Below, piece after piece: positions 49,809 to 60,816 of a stretch of 64,000 bases of DNA (position 1 is the first letter of the stretch; each line of letters begins with the position of its first letter). This DNA is from Rhodanobacteraceae bacterium (GTDB lineage: Bacteria > Pseudomonadota > Gammaproteobacteria > Xanthomonadales > Rhodanobacteraceae). Under the pieces are notes generated by a model. The model was given only the letters and a program-made list of their open reading frames with translations. It was not told the origin of the DNA and ran no database searches. Location of the stretch: contig JAACZU010000005.1 in assembly GCA_009996615.1 (NCBI GenBank), positions 186,001-250,000 on the forward strand, read 5' to 3'. Made by a program: the position numbers and the translations under genes.

Positions 49809-52800
49809 CAATGGATCTCCTCGTCGGTGCAGACGTCGACCGGTTCGCTGTTGTGGTAGGGCGTGCGCCAGCTGGCCAGGCGGCTGTGCCAGCCGTGCTC
49901 GAACAGCTCGGCGGCGGCCTGCTCGGCCGGCGTCGGCTTGTCCTTCGTGCCCTTGTCGGCCTTGGCCAGCGCCTTGACGCGCTCGGGCAGCATCTTGGCG
50001 ATCAGGCGCGCGCGCTCGGCCTCGATGCGCGCCTGCTCGCGCGCATCGTCGGCGCGGTCGAAATACTTGCGGCCGTCGATCCAGGTCTGTTCCGGATACG
50101 CCAGCGTCGACAGCGGGTGCGCGTTCCAGATCACGAAGTCGGCGTCATGGCCGGCTTCGAGCGAACCGATGCGCTGGTCGAGGTGCAGCTGGCGCGCCGG
50201 GTTGCGCGTGACGAAGTCGAGCGCCTCGGTCTCGGACAGGCCGCCGTACTTGACCGCCTTGGCGGCCTCGACGTTGAGGCGGCGGCCGAGTTCGTCGGAG
50301 TCGGAGTTGAACGAGACGACCACGCCCTGCCGCGCCATCAGCGCGCCGTTGTACGGGATCGCGTCGACGACTTCCATCTTGTACGCCCACCAGTCGCTGA
50401 AGGTCGACGCGCCGGCGCCGAGCTTGGCGAGCACGTCGGCGACCTTGTAGCCCTCGAGCACGTGCTGGAACGTCGGCACGATGTGGAAGCGCTCGGCGAC
50501 GCGCGCGAACGCGAGGATCTCGTCCTGGCGGTAGCTGTGGATCTGCACCAGGCGCTGGCCGGCGAGGATTTCGGCGAGCGCTTCGAGGCGCAGGTCGCGG
50601 CGCTGCGGTTCGCCGCCCTTGGCCTTGGCGCGCTCGGCGTAGTCCTGCGCGGCGAGAAAGCTGTCGGTGATGAGCTCCGGCACGCCCATGCGTGTCTGCG
50701 GATAGCGCGTGGTGAACGACTCGCCCCAGTTCGCCTGCTTGACGTTCTCGCCGAGCGCGAACTTGATCGTCGGCGTGGCGCCGGCCAGGCGCAGGCCGTC
50801 GGCGTCGGCGCCCCAGCGCAGCTTGATGATCTGCGACTGGCCGCCGATCGGGTTGGCCGAGCCGTGCAGCAGCTGCGCCGCGGTGGTGCCGCCGGCGAGC
50901 TGGCGGTAGATCGAGATGTCGGTCGGATCGAGCACGTCGCCGATGCGCACTTCGCTGGTCACCGCGTGCGAGCCTTCGTTGACGCCGCGCGCGATCGCGA
51001 TGTGCGAGTGCGCGTCGATCAGGCCGGGCGTCACGTGCTTGCCGCGGCCGTCGATCTCGAGCGCACCGGTCGGCGCCTTGAGGTCGCGGCCGACGGCGCG
51101 CACGCGGCCGTCGACGACGAGCATGTCCGCGTCGTCGAGGCGGCCCTGCGCGCCCTGCGTCCACACCGTCGCGTGGCGCACGACCAGCGCACGCGGCGAC
51201 GCCGGCGGTTCGGCGCGGCCGTACTCGCCGGCCGGATAGCGCAGCGTGCCGGGCAACGCCGGCTTCGGCGCCGCGGCCGCAGCGGTGCGCGTAGCGGCGC
51301 GCTCGCGCGTGCCGACCACGCGCGCCTCGGCGCCGCCGGGCAGCGCGACGCGGCCGCTGAAGCGGTCCGCTTCGAGCGTGGCGACGATCGCGACGCGGTC
51401 CTTGCCGCCGACCAGTTCGCCGGGCGGATACAGCAGCATCTGCTGCTCGCCGAGCGTGACCGGGAACGTGGCGTTGCCGGCCTTCGCGTTGAGGCTGGCG
51501 AGCTCGCCGGAAATGTCGAGCGCGGCAGGCCCGTTCAGGCCGCTCCAGCTCAGCGTCCAGTGGCCGCGCGGATCGGGCGTGGCGGCGTTGCCGATCACGT
51601 AACGCTTGCCGTCGACCCAGGTCTCGTGGATGCGCGCGGTGTCCGAACGGAACAGGTCCGCATCGGCGATCAGGAACTGCGCCTGGCGGCCCGGTTCAAG
51701 CGTGCCGAGACGATCGGACACGCCGAGCAGCGCGGCCGGCTGCACGGTCAGCGCAGCGAGCGCGGCAGTTTCGTCGAGGCCCGCGGCGATCGCCTTGCGC
51801 AGCGCCGGCCAGAACTGCTCCTCGAGCTTCTTCAGGCCCGCCGCGGTCAGCGCGAACGGCACGCCGGCCTCGGCCAGCACGCGCGCGTTGTACGGCGCCC
51901 ATTCCCAGTGCTCGAGCTCGGCCAGCGAGACGTCGAGCGCGCGGTCCGGGTCCTCGACCGCGGGCGCCTCGTTGGTCGCCAGCGGCACGATCACCGGCAC
52001 ACCGGCCGCCTTCAGTTCGGCCACGCGGCGGTATTCGTGGCCGTTGCCGGCCAGCGCCAGGCGCAGCTTGAACTCGCGCGCGATCGCCAGCGCACGCGCA
52101 TAGTCGAGCTCGTCGCTGGTCGCGAAGATCACCGGCTGCTGGTTGCCGACGACCGGCGCAAGCGCGGCCAGCGCAAGGTTCGCCTCGCCACGCTCGGCGC
52201 CGGCGTGCCGCGCGGCCCAGGCCGCGTGCTCCTGCTGCCAGCGCGCGTCGAGCAGGGTCTGGCGGATCAGCGCGATCGCGCCCATCAGCGAGCCGGGGTA
52301 CTCGTCGGACGGCCACGCGCCCTGCTCGAACGCGAGCTGCTGCGCCGCGCGCGGCGCCAGCAGCACCTCGTTCAGGCGCTCGGCGTCGGCGGTGCTGACG
52401 AGCGCGCCCTGGCCGCGGAAGATGCCGCTCTGCGGCGTCGACAGCACGCTGGTGAAGCCGAGCCGGCGCAGCTCGCCGGCGCTCTTGGCGTCGGGCTTGA
52501 GCTGCTCGGCGAGATCGGTTTCCGGATGCACGAGGCGGTTCCAGTGGCGCGCGCCGGTCGGCGCCGGCGTGACCGCGGCGGCGCGGCGCGCGGGCGCCGC
52601 GGCCGCCGCCTCGCTCGCCTCGGCGGGCTGCGCGTAGCGGCTCTGCGCGTCGATGAAGCCGGGATAGACGGTACGCCCGCCGGCGTCGACGACCTGCGCG
52701 CCGGCCGGCACGCTCACGCGCGCACCAGCCGCGGCGACGAGGCCGTCCCGCACGAGCAGCGTGCCGTCGTCGACGACGACGCCGGGCTTGATGACCAGGC

Positions 52801-52957
52801 GCGCATGCGTGATCGCGACGACGCGCGGCGTGCGGTCGCGGATGCCGGCCGGCGGCGTGGTCGACACCTGCGCGTGGCCGGCCGACGCCATTACGGTCAG
52901 GACGGTGATGGACAGGACGCGCGCGGACGCGGCGCGCATGCGCTGGAAGGTTCTCAT
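49808..52957 (-). CDS. Exported double-domain amidohydrolase (degenerate plus intact half)
   Basis: A 1,049-residue protein with an N-terminal signal (about 1-30, ASAGHA/QVS). It carries two amidohydrolase modules in tandem. The first (about 40-480) has TVYPGFIDAQSRYAQP where HxH is expected, so its metal site is lost. The second (about 590-1030) has KHVTPGLIDAHSHIAI with HxH intact (near 650), LVQIHSYRQDE and PTFQHVLEGYK His-containing segments, and FNSDSDELGRR (Asp). Only the second half is likely catalytic, perhaps on imide or peptide-like substrates. The downstream coupled gene resembles the first, degenerate module. The substrate is unknown. Confidence 0.87.
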   Translation of the reverse strand: MRTFQRMRAASARVLSITVLTVMASAGHAQVSTTPPAGIRDRTPRVVAITHARLVIKPGVVVDDGTLLVRDGLVAAAGARVSVPAGAQVVDAGGRTVYPGFIDAQSRYAQPAEASEAAAAAPARRAAAVTPAPTGARHWNRLVHPETDLAEQLKPDAKSAGELRRLGFTSVLSTPQSGIFRGQGALVSTADAERLNEVLLAPRAAQQLAFEQGAWPSDEYPGSLMGAIALIRQTLLDARWQQEHAAWAARHAGAERGEANLALAALAPVVGNQQPVIFATSDELDYARALAIAREFKLRLALAGNGHEYRRVAELKAAGVPVIVPLATNEAPAVEDPDRALDVSLAELEHWEWAPYNARVLAEAGVPFALTAAGLKKLEEQFWPALRKAIAAGLDETAALAALTVQPAALLGVSDRLGTLEPGRQAQFLIADADLFRSDTARIHETWVDGKRYVIGNAATPDPRGHWTLSWSGLNGPAALDISGELASLNAKAGNATFPVTLGEQQMLLYPPGELVGGKDRVAIVATLEADRFSGRVALPGGAEARVVGTRERAATRTAAAAAPKPALPGTLRYPAGEYGRAEPPASPRALVVRHATVWTQGAQGRLDDADMLVVDGRVRAVGRDLKAPTGALEIDGRGKHVTPGLIDAHSHIAIARGVNEGSHAVTSEVRIGDVLDPTDISIYRQLAGGTTAAQLLHGSANPIGGQSQIIKLRWGADADGLRLAGATPTIKFALGENVKQANWGESFTTRYPQTRMGVPELITDSFLAAQDYAERAKAKGGEPQRRDLRLEALAEILAGQRLVQIHSYRQDEILAFARVAERFHIVPTFQHVLEGYKVADVLAKLGAGASTFSDWWAYKMEVVDAIPYNGALMARQGVVVSFNSDSDELGRRLNVEAAKAVKYGGLSETEALDFVTRNPARQLHLDQRIGSLEAGHDADFVIWNAHPLSTLAYPEQTWIDGRKYFDRADDAREQARIEAERARLIAKMLPERVKALAKADKGTKDKPTPAEQAAAELFEHGWHSRLASWRTPYHNSEPVDVCTDEEIH

Positions 52958-53070
52958 CGGCGGTTTCCCCGGGAGCGACCTCCAAGCATAGCCCGCGCAC
53001 GAGCGCCCCCCGCGTGGCGAAAGTCACGGCGCGGGCAGGTGCCGCAGGAACGGCTGCAGCCGCGATTGCT

Positions 53071-53133
53071 CTTGAGCCCTCCCCTTCAAGGGGGTGAGCC
53101 GGGATTTCGATCGCTGCCCTCCGGCAGCGATCG
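53071..53133. repeat. Hairpins in the gap between amidohydrolase and DAHP synthase genes
   Basis: The 324-bp gap 52958-53281 has no gene. It contains a shortened CCCTCCCC-TTCAAGGGG repeat (53071-53095), a perfect 11-bp hairpin CGATCGCTGCC/GGCAGCGATCG (53108-53118 with 53123-53133), a smaller CCGCAC/GTGCGG hairpin (53145-53162) and a GCGGCTGAAGCCGC motif near 53240. Confidence 0.7.
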
Positions 53134-53281
53134 CCGGCGAACGGCCGCACAGGGATGTGCGGACCGGACTAGCGAGCGCAGGGACGCGCGAGGGCTTGGG
53201 TGGAAATGGCATTCCTGCTCGCCGGGCCGAAAAGCATCGCGGCTGAAGCCGCTCCCACATCCGCCCTGCCGCGCCCGGCGC

Positions 53282-54676
<1,395 letters not shown>

Positions 54677-54760
54677 GGGGACCACGTATGCTGCATTGCG
54701 GAAAAACATCATGCCACACGCGCGGCGACGCGCCTATCGGCACATCGCACGCATGCGACG

Positions 54761-55276
54761 TCAGGCCTGCGTGCGCGCGCGGAAACCGGCCCACAGCGCG
54801 CCGCCGCCGAGCAGCACGAACCAGATCAGCGACCACGCCGGCATGGTCAGGCCGAGGAAGGTCCAGCTGATCTCGCCGCAGTCGCCGGTCGCCATGAACG
54901 CCTTCTTGATCGCCTCGGCGACCGGGAACGCGTCGAGCAGGTAGTTGAGGCCCGGGCCACAGCCGGCCATCAGCGGGTCCTTCGGGGAGAACTGCACGAT
55001 CAGGTGCCGCACCGCGACCACCGAGCCAATCACAGCGGCCAGCGCGACCAGCAGCGCGTAGACGCGGCGGCCGACTGCGCGCGGAGCGTGCACGGCGCCC
55101 GCGATGAACACAAGCCCCATCGCGATGAACGCCACGCGCTGGAAGATGCACTTCGGGCATGGCTCGACGCCCATCTGGAACTGCTCGAACAGGGCATAGG
55201 CGAGCAGCCCGAGGCACGCCAGGGCACCCAACGCAAACTGCGCACGGAACGGCCACGCGAACGGATTCCAGGTCAT
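54761..55276 (-). CDS. dsbB: Disulfide bond formation protein B
   Basis: A 171-residue inner-membrane oxidoreductase that reoxidises DsbA and passes electrons to quinone. It has four transmembrane helices. The first periplasmic loop has the CPKC pair (EPCPKCIFQR, about 39-46), and the second loop has Cys in MAGCGPGLNY and TGDCGEISW. ATG at 55276 (MTWNPFAWPFR) is chosen; a GTG three codons upstream is an alternative. The open frame continuing upstream has no similarity. Confidence 0.95.
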   Translation of the reverse strand: MTWNPFAWPFRAQFALGALACLGLLAYALFEQFQMGVEPCPKCIFQRVAFIAMGLVFIAGAVHAPRAVGRRVYALLVALAAVIGSVVAVRHLIVQFSPKDPLMAGCGPGLNYLLDAFPVAEAIKKAFMATGDCGEISWTFLGLTMPAWSLIWFVLLGGGALWAGFRARTQA

Positions 55277-55532
55277 TGCATTCACCGCTGAAGGAAAGGA
55301 GAAAGGATACCCCGGCGCCGCGCAGCGGCGTGAAGTGCGCGCGCTGGCCCGGGACGAAAGGCAGACCGCGGCGTCGCGCCAAAGTGCCGTGGCGCGACGG
55401 CCGGCGCGACGCAATGCCACGATGACCGCGCCGCCACCCGCGAAACATCGGGCGGGGCGGCGCGCGGCGCCGAGGCGCCGCGATGGTGAGCCGCGCGTCT
55501 CGCGTCAGCGGGGCGGCTGCGGACGCCGGAAA
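55277..55532. other. Gene-free spacer between dsbB and the rplQ terminator
   Basis: GC-rich spacer with no plausible gene on either strand and no RNA gene that I can recognise. Presumably it contains the dsbB promoter, but no convincing -35/-10 pair stands out. Short palindromes such as GGCGCC... are present at the level expected from base composition. Confidence 0.5.
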
Positions 55533-55559
55533 CAAAAAAGCCCCGGCGAACCGGGGCTT
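55533..55559 (-). terminator. Intrinsic terminator of the ribosomal alpha operon
   Basis: A 9-bp stem (55538-55546 with 55551-55559, AAGCCCCGG and complement) with a CGAA tetraloop. On the minus strand it is followed by a TTTTTT run, 27 bp beyond the rplQ stop. Ends the rpsM-rplQ transcript. Confidence 0.9.
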
Positions 55560-55586
55560 CTTCTTCAAACCGGTGGCGCGAGGACT

Positions 55587-55976
55587 TCAGTCCGCCGCTT
55601 CCTCGGTCGCCTCGACGCGCGGGCGATCGACCAGCTCGACGTAGGCCATCGGCGCATTGTCGCCGACGCGGAAGCCGCACTTGAGCAGGCGCAGGTAGCC
55701 GCCCTTGCGCTCGCGGTAGCGCGGGCCGAGCTCGACGAACAGCTTGCCGACCGCTTCCTTGTCGCGCAGGCGCGCGAACGCGAGGCGGCGGTTGGCGACG
55801 CTGTCGGTCTTGGCCAGCGTGATCAGCGGCTCGGCGACGCGGCGCAGTTCCTTCGCCTTCGGCAGGGTCGTGCGGATCAGCTCGTGCTTGAACAGCGACG
55901 CGGCCATGTTCTTGAACATCGCCTCGCGGTGGCTGCTCGTGCGGTTGAGCTTGCGACCGGACTTCATGTGGCGCAT
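55587..55976 (-). CDS. rplQ: 50S ribosomal protein L17
   Basis: A 129-residue L17 that lies at the polypeptide exit side of the 50S subunit. Canonical start [20 protein letters not shown] and the [26 protein letters not shown] core; the acidic C-terminal tail is normal. Last gene of the alpha operon, followed by a terminator. It is separated from rpoA by an unusually long 259-bp spacer with two palindromes. Confidence 0.97.
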   Translation of the reverse strand: MRHMKSGRKLNRTSSHREAMFKNMAASLFKHELIRTTLPKAKELRRVAEPLITLAKTDSVANRRLAFARLRDKEAVGKLFVELGPRYRERKGGYLRLLKCGFRVGDNAPMAYVELVDRPRVEATEEAAD

Positions 55977-56086
55977 GGGTGGATTCCTCTATCTCGATTG
56001 TTATGAGAGACCGGCGCCTGTGTCCGGTTTCCCGCGGATACCCGCTGATAGTCAGCCTTGTTTGGAACGGGCTGTTCTTTGGAAGT

Positions 56087-56226
56087 GCGGCCATGGATGG
56101 CCGCTTCGGGACTTCAACGAAGACGCTGACGCATCCTCACGCGGCCAACCTAGCCGCAGCGGCGATCAGGGATGATCGCACAAGTAAACCGCGGCCATGG
56201 ACGCCAAAGGTCGTGCACGGCCGCGG
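56087..56226. repeat. Palindromes in the rpoA-rplQ spacer
   Basis: Two inverted repeats: GCGGCCAT-GG-ATGGCCGC at 56087-56104, and CCGCGGCC (56189-56196) with GGCCGCGG (56219-56226), the latter ending 10 bp from the rpoA stop. They share the GCGGCCATGG core. The rest of the 55977-56235 spacer shows no gene. They may act as RNA hairpins between rpoA and rplQ or as dispersed repeats. Confidence 0.65.
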
Positions 56227-56235
56227 AGAAACACA

Positions 56236-57234
56236 TCAACCCAACTGCATGCCGTGGGCCAGGCCCGGCGGCGGCCAGCTTTCCAGCTTCATGCCGAGCT
56301 GCAGACCGCGCTGGAACAGCACGTCCTTGATCTCGGTCAGCGACTTCTTGCCGAGGTTCGGCGTCTTGAGCAGTTCGACTTCGGTCTTCTGCACCAGGTC
56401 GCCGATGTAGTAGATGCTCTCGGCCTTGAGGCAGTTGGCCGAACGCACGGTCAGCTCGAGGTCGTCGATCGGACGCAGCAGCACCGGGTCGACGCCGCCC
56501 TTGTCGGCCTTCGCATCGGCGCTCTCGCGGCGGCTGAAGTCGCCGAACACGCTGATCTGGTCCTGCAGGATCTCGGCGGCCTTGCGCACAGCCTCCTCGG
56601 CATCGATCGCACCATTGGTCTCGATGTCGAGCACGAGCTTGTCGAGGTCGGTACGCTGCTCCAGACGCGCGCTGTCGACGTTGTAGGCGACGCGGCGGAC
56701 CGGGCAGAACGAGGCATCGAGCTGCAGGCGACCGATCGGACGCGCTTCATCGTCCGGCAGGCGGCGGGCAGTGGCCGGCTGGTAGCCGACGCCGCGCGCG
56801 ACCTTCAGGCGCATGTTCAGCGCGATGTCCTTGGTCAGGTGGCAGATCACGTGCTCGGGGTTGACGATCTCGACCGTGTGATCGACCTTGATGTCGCCGG
56901 CGGTCACCACGCCCTTGCCCTTCTTGCTGAGCGTGAGCGTGGTCTCGTCGGTGCCGTGCAGGCGGATGGCGACGTCCTTGAGGTTCAGCAGGACCTCGAT
57001 GACGTCCTCCTGCAGGCCTTCCAGCGTCGTGTACTCGTGCAGCACGCCGTCGATTTCGACCTCGATGATCGCGCTGCCGGGAATGGACGACAGCAGCACA
57101 CGGCGCAGCGCATTGCCGAGCGTGTGGCCGAAGCCGCGCTCGAGCGGCTCGACGACGACCTTGGCCCGGTTCGCGCCCACGCGCTCGACGTGGATGCCGC
57201 GCGGACGCAGCACGTTGGTAGACGATCCCGTCAT
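56236..57234 (-). CDS. rpoA: RNA polymerase alpha subunit
   Basis: A 332-residue RpoA, the same length as in Xanthomonas. The N-terminal dimerisation domain ([23 protein letters not shown], about 30-52) is followed by the C-terminal domain that contacts UP elements and activators ([33 protein letters not shown]). ATG at 57234 ([13 protein letters not shown]) is chosen over one five codons upstream because it matches the usual start and has GGAG 9 bp upstream. Confidence 0.97.
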   Translation of the reverse strand: MTGSSTNVLRPRGIHVERVGANRAKVVVEPLERGFGHTLGNALRRVLLSSIPGSAIIEVEIDGVLHEYTTLEGLQEDVIEVLLNLKDVAIRLHGTDETTLTLSKKGKGVVTAGDIKVDHTVEIVNPEHVICHLTKDIALNMRLKVARGVGYQPATARRLPDDEARPIGRLQLDASFCPVRRVAYNVDSARLEQRTDLDKLVLDIETNGAIDAEEAVRKAAEILQDQISVFGDFSRRESADAKADKGGVDPVLLRPIDDLELTVRSANCLKAESIYYIGDLVQKTEVELLKTPNLGKKSLTEIKDVLFQRGLQLGMKLESWPPPGLAHGMQLG

Positions 57235-57306
57235 ATGAGGTAACTCCAAGAATCCGAGAGGATTCCTAAGTGGTGTATTTGCCGCGGAAAACCAGTACCG
57301 GCTCTC

Positions 57307-57939
57307 TTACTTCGAGTACAGCTCGATGATCAGGCTTTCGTTGATGTCCGACGGCAGGTCGGCGCGCTCGGGCAGCGCCTTGAACAGGCCGGTCGCCTTC
57401 TTAGCATCGACCTCGATCCACGACGGCACCAGGTCCATCTGCTGCGCGACGGTCAGGGCCTCCTGCACGCGCAACTGGCTCTTGGCGCCTTCGGTCAGCG
57501 CGATCTCGTCGCCCGGACGCACCTGGTAGGACGGCAGGTTGACCTTCTTGCCGTTGACACGGACCGCCGCGTGCGAGACGAGCTGGCGAGCCTGGGCGCG
57601 CGTGACCGCGAAGCCCATGCGGAAAACGACGTTGTCCAGACGCCCTTCGAGCAGGCGCAGCAGGTTCTCGCCGGCATTGCCCTTCTGGCTGGAGGCCTTC
57701 TTGTAGTACGAGCTGAACTGGCGCTCGAGCACGCCGTAGATGCGCTTGACCTTCTGCTTCTCGCGCAGCTGGACGCCGTAGTCCGACAGGCGGCCGCGCT
57801 TGGCGCCGGCGGCGCCGTGCTGGCCGGGCTTCTGCTCCAGCTTGCACTTCGAGTCGATCGCGCGCGCGGGGCTCTTGAGGCTGAGGTCGGCGCCTTCACG
57901 GCGCGCGAGCTTGCAGGTGGGTCCGATATAACGAGCCAT
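57307..57939 (-). CDS. rpsD: 30S ribosomal protein S4
   Basis: A 210-residue S4, a primary 16S rRNA-binding protein. It is the zinc-free form: the N-terminus [19 protein letters not shown] lacks the four-Cys cluster. The S4 RNA-binding domain is at about 97-160 ([20 protein letters not shown]). In many gammaproteobacteria S4 also represses the alpha operon by binding its leader; whether that applies here is not shown. It sits between rpsK (12 bp) and rpoA (72 bp). Confidence 0.97.
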   Translation of the reverse strand: MARYIGPTCKLARREGADLSLKSPARAIDSKCKLEQKPGQHGAAGAKRGRLSDYGVQLREKQKVKRIYGVLERQFSSYYKKASSQKGNAGENLLRLLEGRLDNVVFRMGFAVTRAQARQLVSHAAVRVNGKKVNLPSYQVRPGDEIALTEGAKSQLRVQEALTVAQQMDLVPSWIEVDAKKATGLFKALPERADLPSDINESLIIELYSK

Positions 57940-57951
57940 GTGAGTGTTCCC

Positions 57952-58344
57952 TTAGACGCGACGCTTCTTCGGCGGACGGCAACCGTTGTGCGGGATCGGC
58001 GTCACGTCGATGATGTTGGTGACCTTGTAGCCCGCGTTGTTGAGCGCGCGGACGGCGGATTCACGGCCCGGGCCCGGGCCCTTGATGCGCACTTCGACGG
58101 TCTTGATGCCGTAGTCGGCAGCGGCGCGCGCGGCCTTGTCGGCGGCGACCTGCGCCGCGAACGGCGTCGACTTGCGCGAGCCACGGAAGCCCGCGCCGCC
58201 GGCGGTCGCCCACGACAGCGCATTGCCCTGACGGTCCGTGATCGTGACCACGGTGTTGTTGAATGAGGCCTGCACGTGGGCGACGGCGTCCGTCACCACG
58301 CGCTTGGCTTTCTTCTTGGTCTTGACTGCAGCCGGCTTGTTCAT
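57952..58344 (-). CDS. rpsK: 30S ribosomal protein S11
   Basis: A 130-residue S11 of the small-subunit platform. Basic N-terminus ([10 protein letters not shown]), [20 protein letters not shown] core and C-terminal [16 protein letters not shown]-like end ([15 protein letters not shown]). Normal length. Spaced 17 bp after rpsM and 12 bp before rpsD. Confidence 0.97.
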   Translation of the reverse strand: MNKPAAVKTKKKAKRVVTDAVAHVQASFNNTVVTITDRQGNALSWATAGGAGFRGSRKSTPFAAQVAADKAARAAADYGIKTVEVRIKGPGPGRESAVRALNNAGYKVTNIIDVTPIPHNGCRPPKKRRV

Positions 58345-58361
58345 GGGTCCGGAGTGTCCTC

Positions 58362-58718
58362 TTACTTCTTGATGGCGCGACGCGGGCCCTTGCGGGTGCG
58401 AGCGTTGGTACGGGTGCGCTGGCCGCGCAGCGGCAGGCCGCGGCGATGGCGCAGGCCACGGTAGCTGCCCAGGTCGATCAGGCGCTTGATCGACATGCCG
58501 ACCTCGCGACGCAGGTCGCCCTCGACGATGAACTTGGCGATCTCGTGGCGCAGCTTGTCGACCTCGGCCTCGGCCAGGTCCTTGATCTTGGTGGCCGGGT
58601 TCACGCCGGCATCGGCGCAGACCTTCTTCGCGCGCGAACGGCCGACGCCGAAAATGCTCTGCAGGCCGATCACGACATGCTTCTGAACCGGCAGATTGAC
58701 ACCCGCAATGCGTGCCAT
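58362..58718 (-). CDS. rpsM: 30S ribosomal protein S13
   Basis: A 118-residue S13 of the 30S head, at the subunit interface. Start [20 protein letters not shown] and C-terminal [20 protein letters not shown] are canonical. It is the first gene of the alpha operon. The usual rpmJ does not precede it; instead a promoter-like TATAAT lies 48 bp upstream. Confidence 0.97.
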   Translation of the reverse strand: MARIAGVNLPVQKHVVIGLQSIFGVGRSRAKKVCADAGVNPATKIKDLAEAEVDKLRHEIAKFIVEGDLRREVGMSIKRLIDLGSYRGLRHRRGLPLRGQRTRTNARTRKGPRRAIKK

Positions 58719-58765
58719 GCTTGTTGATCTCCGAAAAAACTTCTTAAATGCGCAGGGAACTTGAC

Positions 58766-58794
58766 ATTATAGCGGGAGCGGCCCCTCCGGAAAA
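58766..58794 (-). promoter_or_regulatory. Candidate promoter for the alpha operon in the secY-rpsM gap
   Basis: A perfect TATAAT on the minus strand (58771-58766) with a weak TTTTCC (58794-58789) at 17-bp spacing. It lies 48 bp upstream of the rpsM ATG in the 114-bp secY-rpsM gap, where rpmJ is often found in other bacteria. The -10 match is direct; the -35 is poor. Confidence 0.5.
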
Positions 58795-58832
58795 CCCCCG
58801 GTGCAAGGCCGCGCCCGATGCAGCTGGTACGC

Positions 58833-60143
58833 TCAACGGCCGCGCAGATTCGCCTTCTTGAGCAAGCTTTCGTACTGATGCGAGACCAGGTGTGCCTGGA
58901 CCTGCGCGGTGAAATCCATCACGACCACGACCACGATGAGGAGGGACGTGCCGCCGAAGTAGAACGGCACGTGCCAGGCGTTGCGCAGAACGTCCGGCAC
59001 CAGGCAGACCGCAACCAGGTACAGGGCGCCGGCACCGGTCAGGCGAGTCAGCACGCCGTCGATGTAGTCGGCGGTCGCCTTGCCCGGACGCAGGCCGGGG
59101 ATCAGCGCGCCGGAGCGCTTGAGGTTGTCCGCGGTCTCCTGCGAATTGAACGTCAGCGCCGTGTAGAAATACGCGAACACGATGATCAGCAACGCGTAGA
59201 TCAGCATGTGCAGCGGCTCGCCCGGGCCCAGCGCGGCGGTCAGGCGCTGCAGCCAGACCACGTCGCTGGAGCCGCTGAACCAGGTCGCGGCCGTCGCCGG
59301 GAACATCAGCAGCGACGAGGCGAAGATCGGCGGGATCACGCCGGCCATGTTGATCTTGAGCGGCAGGTGCGAGCTCTGGTTCATGTACGCCTTGCCGGCG
59401 CCGCCCTGGCGCCGCGCATAGTTCACGGTGATGCGGCGCTGGCCGCGCTCCATGAACACGACGAACATGGTCACTGCCACGACGATCGCGAACACGATCA
59501 GCACGCGCAGGATCGGCAGCTCGCCGGTCTGCGCCATGCCCAGCGTATGCACGACCGCCGCCGGCAGGCCGGCGACGATGCCGGCGAAGATCAGCAGCGA
59601 GATGCCGTTGCCGATGCCGCGCTCGGTGATCTGCTCGCCAAGCCACATCAGGAACATCGTTCCCGCCGTCAGGCCGACCACCGTGGTGAGCACGAAGCTC
59701 GGACCCGGCGCGTACACCACGCCCTGCTGCAACTGCAGCATGGTGGCGACGCCGAACGACTGGAAGATCGCCAGGCCCAGCGTGCCGAAGCGTGTATAGG
59801 TCGTCAGCTTGCGCCGACCCGACTCGCCTTCCTTGCGCAGCGCCTGCCAGCTCGGAATCACCGAGGCGAACATCTGCACGATGATCGACGCCGAGATGTA
59901 CGGGATCACGCCGAGCGCGAACACCGACATGCGGCTCAGCGCGCCGCCGGAGAACATGTTGAACATGTCGAGCAGGCCACCCGCCTTGCCAACCAGCTCG
60001 GCCATCCGCGCCGGGTCGACGCCCGGCAGCGGAATGAACGAACCAAGCCGGTAGACGACCAGCGCGCCGATCACGAACAGCAAACGCTGCTTGAGCTCGG
60101 TCAGCTTGCCGAGCGACGCCAGCGGATTGGTCTGCGAGGCCAC
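58833..60143 (-). CDS. secY: Protein translocase subunit SecY
   Basis: A 436-residue channel subunit of the SecYEG translocon with ten transmembrane helices. Conserved parts: [13 protein letters not shown] near helix 1, [27 protein letters not shown] plug/helix 2 region, and the cytoplasmic loop with [23 protein letters not shown] at 60143 follows rplO by 4 bp. Last gene of the spc operon here; normal length (435-445). Confidence 0.97.
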   Translation of the reverse strand: MASQTNPLASLGKLTELKQRLLFVIGALVVYRLGSFIPLPGVDPARMAELVGKAGGLLDMFNMFSGGALSRMSVFALGVIPYISASIIVQMFASVIPSWQALRKEGESGRRKLTTYTRFGTLGLAIFQSFGVATMLQLQQGVVYAPGPSFVLTTVVGLTAGTMFLMWLGEQITERGIGNGISLLIFAGIVAGLPAAVVHTLGMAQTGELPILRVLIVFAIVVAVTMFVVFMERGQRRITVNYARRQGGAGKAYMNQSSHLPLKINMAGVIPPIFASSLLMFPATAATWFSGSSDVVWLQRLTAALGPGEPLHMLIYALLIIVFAYFYTALTFNSQETADNLKRSGALIPGLRPGKATADYIDGVLTRLTGAGALYLVAVCLVPDVLRNAWHVPFYFGGTSLLIVVVVVMDFTAQVQAHLVSHQYESLLKKANLRGR

Positions 60144-60147
60144 TCGC

Positions 60148-60582
60148 TTACTCCACGCTGCCGCCGGCAGCTTCGATTGCCGCCTTCGCGCCCGCGGTGA
60201 CGGCGACGCCCTTCAGCTTGACCGCGCGCTTGATCTCGCCCTTGAGGACGATCTTGGCGCGCGCGGCGCGTGTTTCGACCAGTCCCGCCGCCTTGAGCGT
60301 GTCGAAGTCGACGATGTCGGCCTTCAGCGCATCGAGCTGGTACAGCAGGACCTCGCAGGCCTCGTGGGCCTTGCGCGAGCGGAAGCCGACCTTCGGCAGG
60401 CGGCGCTGCAGCGGCATCTGGCCGCCTTCGAAACCGGCCTTGACCTTGCCCTTGCCGGAACGCGCGTACTGGCCCTTGTGGCCGCGACCCGCGGTCTTGC
60501 CGAGACCGGAGCCGATGCCGCGACCGACACGAACGCGCTCCTTGCGGGCGCCGGCAGCGGGCTTGAGAGTGTTGAGACGCAT
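60148..60582 (-). CDS. rplO: 50S ribosomal protein L15
   Basis: A 144-residue L15, a late-assembly 50S protein. Start [20 protein letters not shown] and the Gly-rich basic stretch [19 protein letters not shown] are canonical. Located between rpmD (27 bp) and secY (4 bp). Confidence 0.97.
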   Translation of the reverse strand: MRLNTLKPAAGARKERVRVGRGIGSGLGKTAGRGHKGQYARSGKGKVKAGFEGGQMPLQRRLPKVGFRSRKAHEACEVLLYQLDALKADIVDFDTLKAAGLVETRAARAKIVLKGEIKRAVKLKGVAVTAGAKAAIEAAGGSVE

Positions 60583-60609
60583 GTGGATCTACTCCCGTAG
60601 TGGTGCGCC

Positions 60610-60816
60610 TTACGCGCCTTCTTCGATGCGGACGAGGTAGCTGACCTGATTGATCAGGCCGCGCACCGACGGCGAATCCTTCAACTCGCGCACGTCGTTG
60701 AGCTTGCGCAGACCGAGCGCGCGGACGCTCACGCGATGGCGCTCCTGGCAGCTGTTGGGACTCTTGAACAGCCGCACGCGGATCGTCTTGCTTTCCGTTG
60801 CCTGGGTCTTAGCCAT
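60610..60816 (-). CDS. rpmD: 50S ribosomal protein L30
   Basis: A 68-residue L30, a non-essential 50S protein in many bacteria. Core [18 protein letters not shown] and the [20 protein letters not shown] segment. ATG at 60816 lies inside the end of rpsE (8-bp overlap), a coupled arrangement. Slightly longer at the N-terminus (KTQATESK) than the 58-60 residue form. Confidence 0.95.
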   Translation of the reverse strand: MAKTQATESKTIRVRLFKSPNSCQERHRVSVRALGLRKLNDVRELKDSPSVRGLINQVSYLVRIEEGA

